DNA from: an uncultured Oscillospiraceae bacterium
GTDB lineage: Bacteria > Bacillota > Clostridia > Oscillospirales > Oscillospiraceae
Direction: 5' to 3'
Length of the DNA stretch: 14,864 nucleotides
Assembly (NCBI GenBank): GCA_934636865.1
Contig: CAKUBI010000038.1
Coordinates: 1 to 14,864 of the forward strand
Shown here: in pieces, positions 9,801 through 14,864 of the stretch
How positions within the stretch are numbered: position 1 is the first letter of the stretch
Layout: each line of letters opens with the position of its first letter
Position numbers and translations under genes: made by a program
The notes under the pieces: model-generated
What the model was told of the DNA's origin: nothing
Database searches by the model: none
What the model saw: only the letters and a program-made list of their open reading frames with translations

Positions 9801-12679
9801 ACGTGCTGCTCATCCAGTACGCCGGCGATCCCAGTCAGTATTACTTCGGCGTCAACCCCTACGCAGAGGATGCCGAGTATGACGCCTCCCGCGTCTCGCT
9901 GAACAGCCAGCGCGGCGACACGCTTGCCGCATGGCGCTATTCCGCCATCCGCAATGCCGCCGCCAGCCGCATCACCGTGACCAACGCGGCCACCGGTGAG
10001 GAGGTCTACAACAGCGGCAGCCTCGGCAGCGCCACCGCCGCCTGGTGGAACGCCAACCAGAGCTCCTGGCAGAACATGAATTCTCAGGCGAGATTCGGCT
10101 GGAGCGGCAAGGGCCTGAACGAAGGCGACACCGCCGAGATCAAGCTCACGCTCGCTCCCGAGCTGTACGTGAACAACGAAAGCGGCGCTGTGGACTGGGC
10201 CTCTCTGGGCGACGGCGCGAGCCGCACCGTCCGGGTGACCATCGACAATACCGCCCCCGTTGTGAACGATATCGCCTATAACGAAGCGGACGGCACCCTG
10301 ACCGTCAATGCGACCGATAACCGCTACGTGGCCGCCGCGATCCTGCTCAGTCAGGACGGCGATATCGTCGCCCGCGCCGGCTCCCTTGAGGACATCGAGC
10401 CCAACGAGGCCGGGGACTACACCCTGTCCCTCGCCAACGCCGAGGAAGGCGCGAAGAACTTCATGGTCCAGGTGTACGACTATGCTGATAACGTCACTAC
10501 CGTGAAGCTGACGCTCGGTGAGGAGCCCTCTCCCGCCACCTCCATCGCGATCTCCCCCGACGCCCTCACGATCCTCGCCGGCGGCACCGCTTCCGTGAAG
10601 CTGTCCGTTGAACCTTGGAACGCGGACGACACCTTTACCTGGGTCTCCTCCAACGAGGACGTTGCCACCGTCAGCGACGGCGTGATCACCGGCGTTGCGC
10701 CGGGCAAGTGCACCATCACTGCTTCCTCCGTCAAGAATCCGGCGATCACCTCCACCTGTGAGGTCACCGTCAAGACCGTTGACATCGACCTGAATGCCGT
10801 CGTTTGGGATGAGGATGCCGTGACCTACTGGTCCAGCTTCAATCCCCAGACCCTGCCCGACTACACCGCCATCAAGGCCTGCGGCTATCAGTTCGATTCC
10901 GCCGCCGACACCGCGGACGGTAAGATCTATGCCGCATCCATGAACGACGACAACAATGATGCCACCCTCTACGTGCTGGACAATGATCTGAACGCCACGA
11001 AGATCGGCAATGTCGGCATCGGCGTTGCGGATATGGCCGACGCGCCCAATCTCGGCAACTACCTGCTGGGTCTGTACGGGCCGTATATTCTGGTCATCGA
11101 CAAGGCGACCGGTGCGTATACCGGTGCCTTCAATTGGAGCTCCGGCGACAGTCTGGTCGGCATCGCGTATATCGGCTCGACGCTGAACACGTACTACAAC
11201 AAGTATATCGACATGTATCTCATTGTCGATGGCTCCGGCGCCGTCTACCTGGAAGCGTTCATCGAGACGGGCGGCAAGTTCTACTACTTCAAGGGGCCGG
11301 ATGACGGTCTGATGGGCCGCACCGGCTACACCGCCGATGACTTCTACTCCTCCATCACCTATGCCGAGGACAAGGACGGCGATCCCTACCTGTTCTGGAG
11401 CCGCTTCGACGGCAGCTCTCAGGATCTGATCGCCATCGACGTTGACAGCAGCGATACCGTCAACGCTTACCGTCTGGGCGGCTTCGACAGTGTGGTCTGG
11501 CCTGTGGCCGGTCTGATGACCGGCGTGCCCGCGCTCTCTTCCGGCGTGAACACCGACGCGCTCTCCACCGCTTCCGTCAGCCCGCTCTCCGCCGCAGCCG
11601 AGATCGAGCTCCAGCCCATCGGCACGGCGGCCAGCCGCGTGCCCTCCGGCAGCCTGAACAGCATCGAGGTCGGCAGCACGGCCGGCAGCGCCTATCAGGT
11701 GACGATCGACGCCGCAAACCACACCGTGACGGTCCCCGTGGTGGCGAGCGACAGCACCAACGGTCTGTTCACTGTGAGCTATGATCCGAGCATCCTCACC
11801 TTCGAGTCCGCGACCTACGGCAACGTGCTCCACAGCGCCGTGACGGCCAGCGGTGAGGTGACGGTGGCCTACGCCGCCGCCGAGGCCTACAACGGCCTTG
11901 TTGCGAGCATCGTCTTCTCCTACCCCTCCACCAGCTATCACAACAGAGAGACGAGCATCGCGCTCGTTGTCGGCGAGGACGGCGCTTCCAGCACGCCCGA
12001 GACCGACAGCACTACGCTGATCCTGCCCGGCAACACCCTGCCCGGCCAGCCCAGCAACCCGAGCAACCCGAGCAAGCCCAGCAAGCCCAGCGAACCCACC
12101 GCGCCCGGCAAGAGCTTTGACGACGTGAAGGCGGGCGACTGGTTCTACACGGAGGTCACTGACATGGCGAACAAGGGCTACATCAACGGCGTGTCCGACA
12201 AGCTGTTTGCCCCGAATCAGGCGCTCTCCCGCGCCATGCTCGTCACCATCCTCTACCGCATGGACGGCGCGAAGGCAGTTTCCACCGCCAGCGCGTTCAG
12301 CGACGTGGTGAAGGACAGCTGGTACGAGAATGCTGTTGACTGGGCCGCTGCCAACGGCATCGTGAACGGCTACAGCAGCACGCTCTTCGGGCCCGACGAT
12401 CTCGTGACCCGTCAGCAGATGGCCGCGATCCTGTGGCGCTATGCCCAGTATAAGGGCCTTGACGTTTCCGCCAACGGCACCGTGATGCCGAGCTTCCCCG
12501 ATCGCGATCAGATCGCGTCCTGGGCCGGCGAGGCGGTCTCCTGGGCCTACAGCCGCGGCGTGATGGCCGGCAGAAGCAACGGTACGCTTGACCCCAACGG
12601 CAACGCGACCCGCGCCGAAGCCGCCGTGATGCTCTACCGCTTCCAGCAGCTCTCCGCCAACAACGGCGAAAAGATCTAA
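6857..12679 (+). CDS. Secreted, cell-surface S8 subtilisin-like protease with PA, dockerin, Big_2, cohesin-like and SLH modules
   Basis: A 1940-residue pre-pro-enzyme. Residues 1-28 are a Sec signal peptide (KK, hydrophobic core LLAVLLCLVMLMG, ASA cleavage site). Residues about 70-167 resemble the inhibitory I9 propeptide. The S8 domain (about 185-700) has Asp208 (VDTGLD), His298 (EHGSHVAG), oxyanion Asn405 (SAGNNG) and Ser659 (SGTSMAAP), with a PA insert at about 472-580, as in lactocepin or C5a-peptidase types. A beta-rich Fn3-like region follows (about 735-815). A dockerin has two complete calcium loops, starting at Asp824 and Asp857. After another beta-rich stretch come a Big_2 Ig-like domain (about 1227-1310), an unassigned region (1312-1600), a cohesin-like module (about 1612-1710), a Pro-rich PSN/PSK linker and three SLH domains (1753-1803, 1814-1867, 1880-1933) that anchor to cell-wall polymer. 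It should degrade extracellular protein. AAGGAGG lies 7 nt before the ATG. It is a single-gene unit. Confidence 0.93.
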   Translation: MNKKGAKRLLAVLLCLVMLMGTVPAASAAETKSGGVTWEQVDGSAAPGRFQQEAVTDPEEAPLYADDETVRVSIVLEAVPTVAVYSAENDISENRAAMNYRRQLLNTQKSMADTIAKKALGRGETLDVVYNLTLVANVISANVPYGEIDKIKAVDGVEDVVVATRFTPDVVSIGDVDPQMEVSTGMTGSSIAWSSGYTGAGMRIAIVDTGLDLTHQSFDSAAYDYAIAEDAKNDGVSIDSYDLLDKAEIAEKLPQLHVSQMSGASADDLYVSSKIPFGFNYVDQDLDLEHVNDQEGEHGSHVAGIAAANRYLNDNGTFTSALDSVHMVGNAPDAQVLVMKVFGKGGGAYTDDYMAAIEDAIILGCDTVNLSLGSSVAGMAYDSAFSGMLESMSSSGTVVTISAGNNGAWSENTAGGALYSDDVNFQTGGSPGSYTNSLGVASVDNDGVVSPYFSVDGASYAFSDGSGTNEPFVTLDTTGAGTDYDYIFIDGFGEASDFTALGDLVKGKIVFCKRGNISFYEKGENAVDAGAVATVVYNNQAGSINMDLSDYTKTEPCVSISQLAGAKIKAASTAAATESGYAYYTGKLTVFSQIGVTNYNSAYQTMSSFSSWGVPGDLSIKPEITAPGGNIFSLNGTHQTETGTIAGGSDQYELMSGTSMAAPQMAGIGALVKQAIEQRGISQDGLSDRALAQSLMMSTAAPLTDADGNYYSVLQQGAGLVNAGAATTADSYVLVSGQDDGKVKVELGDDAAKTGTYRFTFTINNLDGKAHQYNLNADVFTQAPADSDGTLYMLGSTVSLDYSDISWTVDGKSADPAVDLSGYDFDGDGDVDLDDAQALLDYITGSRASINDKANADFDADGDIDTYDVHLFLVSFTTGQVTVPANGSVTVTGTIALNAGEVSELMSLYPSGFYVEAYAKISAVPNGEGAVGTSHSIPVLGFYGNWTSASMFDKGGYVEYSYGLEDRLPYLYSGTQYNMNTNVLLIQYAGDPSQYYFGVNPYAEDAEYDASRVSLNSQRGDTLAAWRYSAIRNAAASRITVTNAATGEEVYNSGSLGSATAAWWNANQSSWQNMNSQARFGWSGKGLNEGDTAEIKLTLAPELYVNNESGAVDWASLGDGASRTVRVTIDNTAPVVNDIAYNEADGTLTVNATDNRYVAAAILLSQDGDIVARAGSLEDIEPNEAGDYTLSLANAEEGAKNFMVQVYDYADNVTTVKLTLGEEPSPATSIAISPDALTILAGGTASVKLSVEPWNADDTFTWVSSNEDVATVSDGVITGVAPGKCTITASSVKNPAITSTCEVTVKTVDIDLNAVVWDEDAVTYWSSFNPQTLPDYTAIKACGYQFDSAADTADGKIYAASMNDDNNDATLYVLDNDLNATKIGNVGIGVADMADAPNLGNYLLGLYGPYILVIDKATGAYTGAFNWSSGDSLVGIAYIGSTLNTYYNKYIDMYLIVDGSGAVYLEAFIETGGKFYYFKGPDDGLMGRTGYTADDFYSSITYAEDKDGDPYLFWSRFDGSSQDLIAIDVDSSDTVNAYRLGGFDSVVWPVAGLMTGVPALSSGVNTDALSTASVSPLSAAAEIELQPIGTAASRVPSGSLNSIEVGSTAGSAYQVTIDAANHTVTVPVVASDSTNGLFTVSYDPSILTFESATYGNVLHSAVTASGEVTVAYAAAEAYNGLVASIVFSYPSTSYHNRETSIALVVGEDGASSTPETDSTTLILPGNTLPGQPSNPSNPSKPSKPSEPTAPGKSFDDVKAGDWFYTEVTDMANKGYINGVSDKLFAPNQALSRAMLVTILYRMDGAKAVSTASAFSDVVKDSWYENAVDWAAANGIVNGYSSTLFGPDDLVTRQQMAAILWRYAQYKGLDVSANGTVMPSFPDRDQIASWAGEAVSWAYSRGVMAGRSNGTLDPNGNATRAEAAVMLYRFQQLSANNGEKI
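12050..12094 (+). repeat. Five 9-nt tandem units encoding the Pro-Ser linker
   Basis: Five consecutive 9-nt units encode PSN, PSN, PSK, PSK and PSE just before the first SLH domain. This is a flexible, extended spacer. Such tandem units tend to change copy number by slippage, so linker length may vary between strains. Confidence 0.75.
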
Positions 12680-12709
12680 TGCTTTTCCGCCAAAACGGCA
12701 CAGCATGAA

Positions 12710-12752
12710 AAACCCGGCGCTCACCAAAAGGTGAGCGCCGGGTTTCCTCTTT
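12710..12752. terminator. Bidirectional terminator between the protease and pepF
   Basis: A perfect 16-bp stem (arms 12710-12725 and 12730-12745, core CCCGGCGCTCACC) closes an AAAA loop. It is followed on the plus strand by CCTCTTTT and on the minus strand by the stem's TTT plus TTCATG. It lies 30 nt after the protease stop and 25 nt beyond the pepF stop, so it is shared by the convergent pair. Confidence 0.88.
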
Positions 12753-12770
12753 TCAGCTTTTCGATTTATC

Positions 12771-14573
12771 TTAGCCGAGCAGCTCGCTCAGCTCGTCGAT
12801 CAGCTCGCCGAACAGCGACAGCGCGTCGTTGACGGGCGCGGGCGTGCGCATATCCACGCCCATGTCGCGCAGCAGCGAGACGGGGTCCTTCGAGCAGCCG
12901 CCGGAGAGGAACTTCTTGTAGTCCTTGACGGCGCTCTCACCCCCGCGCAGGATGCGGTTGGCGATGGCCACGGCGGCGGAGAAGCTCGTGGCGTACTGGA
13001 ACACATAGTAGTTATAGTAGAAGTGCGGGATGCGCGTCCACTCGAGCGCGATCTCGTCGTCGGACACCATGTCGGGGCCGAAGTAGAGCTTGTTGAGCGC
13101 CAGATACTTCTCGCTCAGCGCGTCGGCGGTCAGCGCCTCGCCGCTCTCGGCCATCCTGCCCATCTGAAGCTCGAACTCGGCGAACATCGTCTGGCGGTAG
13201 ACCGTGCCCTTGAACTGGTCGAGGAAGTGGTTGATGAGATAGGCGCGCTGCTTACGGTCCGTCGTCTTGCCGAGCAGGTGGCGCATCAGGAGGATCTCGT
13301 TGCAGGTGGAGGCGACCTCCGCGACGAAGATGACGTACTCCGCCGTGTTCACGGGCTGGTACTTGCAGGAGTGCCAGGTGTGCATGGCGTGGCCCATCTC
13401 GTGCACGAGGGTGAACATGCTGTCGAGGTTGTCCTTGTGGTTGAGCAGGACATAGGGGTGGGGCCAGCCGCTGCCGGTGCAGTAGGCGCCGCCGCGCTTG
13501 CCGGTGTTTTCATACACATCGACCCAGCGGTGGTTGAAGCCCTCCTCCAGCACGTCGGTATAGTCCTTGCCGAGGATGGCCAGCGCCTCGAGCACGGTCT
13601 TTTTCGCCTCGTCGTAGCTGATCTCGGCGTCCGCGTCGGCGACGATGGGGGTGTAGACGTCGTACATGTGCAGCTCGTCCACGCCCATGACCTTCTTGCG
13701 CAGCGCCACATAGCGGTACATCTTGTCGAGGTTCGCGTGCACCGCGTCGATGAGGTTCGTATAGACCTCGGTCGGGACCTCGGTTACGTCGAGGGACGCC
13801 TCGAGCGTCGTGTTGTAATGGCGCGCGTCGGCAAAGAACTTGAGCTGCTTGAACTGCGCGTCGAGCGTGGAGGCATAGGTGTTGCGGAACTCGCCCGCGC
13901 GCTTGTAGTAGGCCTTGAAGGTGTTCTCGCGCAGCGTGCGGTCGGCGCTCATCAGCAGCGGCACGAGCGTGCCGTCGGTCAGCTGGTGGACCTCGCCCTT
14001 GCCGTCGGTCACGTCAGGATAGCTCACGTCCGCGTTGTGGAACATGCTGTAGGTGCGCGTGGGGCTCTCGCTGATCTCACCGGCGGCGGCGAGGATCTTC
14101 TCGCACTCGGGCGAGAGAATGTGCGCCTTGCGGCGGCGGATCTTTTCGATGTTGCGGCGATAGGTCTCGAGCTTCGGCTCCTCGGCGTAGAAGCGCGCAA
14201 GCGTCTCCTCGGGGATGGCAAGGATCTCGCTCGATTCGAACGCGCCCGCGCTGCTCAGCGCGACCATCATCGTCAGCGCCTTGCTGCGCATGCCCTGATA
14301 GAAAGAGTTGCCCACGTCCTGATCGCTGCGGCAGCTCGCATACTCCACGAACTTGGCGACGCGCACGGTGAGCTCGTCGCTGAGCGTGAACCACTTGAGC
14401 AGGATCTGCGCACTCTCGCCGAGCCGTCCGGCGAAGGCCGTCATGCGCTCGGGGTAGGTCTTGAGGACTTCAAGCTCCTCGCTCCATGCCTCGTCGCTCG
14501 CGAATATGTCGCTCAAGTCCCAGGTGAACTCTTCGGGCACCTCGCTGCGCGGGAGGATCGTTTTTCCGTCCAT
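12771..14573 (-). CDS. pepF: Oligoendopeptidase F, zinc metallopeptidase family M3B
   Basis: PepF cleaves short peptides (about 7-17 residues in characterised members) in the cytosol. The 600-residue protein has no signal peptide and starts with the typical PEEFTWDLSDIFASDEAW (13-30). An N-terminal helical domain follows, then the M3 catalytic region: GSGWPHPYVLLN at about 367-378, the zinc motif HEMGH (His391, Glu392, His395) and the third ligand Glu419 in VAEVAST. The C-terminal part carries RIPHFYYNYYVFQYATSF, another family hallmark. Length and all catalytic residues are intact. The ATG at 14573 has AAAGGA (14584-14589) about 10 nt upstream, slightly long but acceptable. It has its own promoter and shares a terminator with the surface protease. 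A link to degradation of peptides that protease releases is only an inference. Confidence 0.96.
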   Translation of the reverse strand: MDGKTILPRSEVPEEFTWDLSDIFASDEAWSEELEVLKTYPERMTAFAGRLGESAQILLKWFTLSDELTVRVAKFVEYASCRSDQDVGNSFYQGMRSKALTMMVALSSAGAFESSEILAIPEETLARFYAEEPKLETYRRNIEKIRRRKAHILSPECEKILAAAGEISESPTRTYSMFHNADVSYPDVTDGKGEVHQLTDGTLVPLLMSADRTLRENTFKAYYKRAGEFRNTYASTLDAQFKQLKFFADARHYNTTLEASLDVTEVPTEVYTNLIDAVHANLDKMYRYVALRKKVMGVDELHMYDVYTPIVADADAEISYDEAKKTVLEALAILGKDYTDVLEEGFNHRWVDVYENTGKRGGAYCTGSGWPHPYVLLNHKDNLDSMFTLVHEMGHAMHTWHSCKYQPVNTAEYVIFVAEVASTCNEILLMRHLLGKTTDRKQRAYLINHFLDQFKGTVYRQTMFAEFELQMGRMAESGEALTADALSEKYLALNKLYFGPDMVSDDEIALEWTRIPHFYYNYYVFQYATSFSAAVAIANRILRGGESAVKDYKKFLSGGCSKDPVSLLRDMGVDMRTPAPVNDALSLFGELIDELSELLG

Positions 14574-14610
14574 AGGTTTACCGTCCTTTTCTGAATTTTA
14601 TGTTCATTTT

Positions 14611-14629
14611 TGTCCGTTTTGCGCGGACA
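14611..14629 (-). promoter_or_regulatory. Small stem-loop in the pepF leader
   Basis: TGTCCG (14611-14616) and CGGACA (14624-14629) form a 6-bp stem around a 7-nt loop in the predicted pepF leader, about 20 nt upstream of the ribosome binding site. It could be an operator or an mRNA hairpin, or chance. Confidence 0.3.
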
Positions 14630-14648
14630 TTCTAAGGTCTCGGCTACC

Positions 14649-14677
14649 ATTATAACGGACAGCCGCGCCGAATACAA
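14649..14677 (-). promoter_or_regulatory. Sigma-A promoter of pepF
   Basis: On the minus strand TTGTAT (14672-14677) and a perfect TATAAT (14649-14654) are 17 nt apart. The start would be near 14642, leaving a leader of about 69 nt. Confidence 0.78.
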
Positions 14678-14712
14678 GCGCTTTCTCCGCTTCGCCGCGC
14701 GGAAAACAGGCG

Positions 14713-14742
14713 TTGACAAATCCCCCCTCTTTGGGGTAAAAT
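14713..14742 (+). promoter_or_regulatory. Promoter of the tRNA-Arg gene
   Basis: A perfect TTGACA (14713-14718) and TAAAAT (14737-14742) are spaced by 18 nt. The predicted start is 5-8 nt before the mature tRNA 5' end at 14756. The promoter is divergent from that of pepF. Confidence 0.72.
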
Positions 14743-14755
14743 AAAATATCAATAT

Positions 14756-14832
14756 GCCCCCGTAGCTCAGTTGTATAGAGCGACCGCCTCCTAAGCGGTA
14801 GGCCACCAGTTAGAGTCTGGTCGGGGGTGCCA
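14756..14832 (+). tRNA. tRNA-Arg (anticodon CCU), CCA encoded
   Basis: The cloverleaf closes fully. The acceptor arm is GCCCCCG (14756-14762) with CGGGGGT (14822-14828), and its 1-72 pair is G-U. The D stem is GCTC/GAGC (14765-14768, 14778-14781). The anticodon stem is ACCGC/GCGGT around loop CTCCTAA, with anticodon CCT at 14790-14792, reading AGG. A 5-nt variable loop AGGCC follows. The T stem is ACCAG/CTGGT around loop TTAGAGT (14810-14816), then discriminator G14829 and CCA. Two positions that are nearly invariant in tRNAs differ: the D-loop G19 is T14774, and T-loop C56 is A14812. Together they would still make a tertiary pair, U19-A56. G18 and U55 are kept. The gene looks functional, with its own promoter and terminator. 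Confidence 0.95.
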
Positions 14833-14833
14833 G

Positions 14834-14864
14834 AAACGCTGTGATCTTTTTGACCGCAGCGTTT
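14834..14864 (+). terminator. Terminator of tRNA-Arg (cut by the window end)
   Basis: AAACGCTGTG (14834-14843) pairs with CGCAGCGTTT (14855-14864), ten pairs including one G-U, around an 11-nt loop. It begins 2 nt after the CCA. The T-tract starts in the last three bases and must continue beyond the window. Confidence 0.65.

Noticed and set aside
12050..12094. CRISPR-like or minisatellite array
   Set aside because: Five 9-nt units in frame within the protease encode a Pro-Ser linker. There are no spacers and no cas genes.
6836..12727. A 1963-codon reading frame on the minus strand opposite the protease
   Set aside because: It mirrors the sense codons in register. Its product is low-complexity Gly/Ala/Val/His-rich sequence with no domain, and the sense gene has a promoter, ribosome binding site, signal peptide and catalytic motifs.
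13023..14594. A 523-codon plus-strand frame opposite pepF
   Set aside because: Shadow of pepF caused by GC-biased codons. It has no family similarity, and the sense gene is complete.

Overview
The window looks like chromosomal DNA of a GC-rich member of the Clostridia, most likely family Oscillospiraceae or a close relative. The grounds are inference from gene content: a Spo0A C-terminal-type DNA-binding protein, strong AGGAGG-type ribosome binding sites, sigma-A promoters with near-consensus boxes, a secreted protease with three SLH (S-layer homology) domains, an oligoendopeptidase F, and strongly GC-biased codon use. No IS element, CRISPR array, integrase or rRNA gene was seen.

Layout. (1) Positions 1-251, minus strand: the first 83 codons of a stand-alone Spo0A_C-type protein that runs off the window. 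Its promoter (290-318) is overlaid by three copies of an 8-bp half-site. (2) Positions 252-596: a mostly non-coding stretch with one weak 26-codon reading frame and a perfect bidirectional terminator. (3) Positions 597-2466, minus strand: a two-gene operon of a small soluble histidine-kinase-like ATPase followed by mnmA (tRNA 2-thiouridylase), 7 nt apart. (4) Positions 2566-3840, plus strand: gap (glycolytic GAPDH) with an unusual upstream region (15-bp palindrome, three AAATTGC repeats, promoter) and a strong terminator. (5) Positions 3897-4571, plus strand: a DUF2461 family protein. (6) Positions 4616-6457, minus strand: typA/bipA, a translational GTPase, convergent with the DUF2461 gene across a shared palindromic terminator. 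(7) Positions 6458-12748: a divergent promoter region, then a 1940-residue secreted subtilisin-like protease with a consensus promoter and a structured leader of about 125 nt. (8) Positions 12771-14573, minus strand: pepF, convergent with the protease across a shared terminator. (9) Positions 14713-14864, plus strand: a tRNA-Arg(CCU) gene with its own promoter and the start of its terminator.

Working together. Most of the genes are independent housekeeping units (gap, typA, mnmA, pepF, tRNA). A plausible but unproven link is between the surface protease, which would cut proteins outside the cell, and the cytosolic oligopeptidase PepF beside it, which would finish imported peptides.

Most noteworthy: a tRNA-Arg in which the near-universal G19-C56 tertiary pair appears as U19-A56; the protease, which carries an internal calcium-loop dockerin, a cohesin-like module and SLH anchors in one chain; a kinase-like protein whose phospho-acceptor His is replaced by Leu; and the receiver-less Spo0A-type regulator with half-sites across its own promoter.
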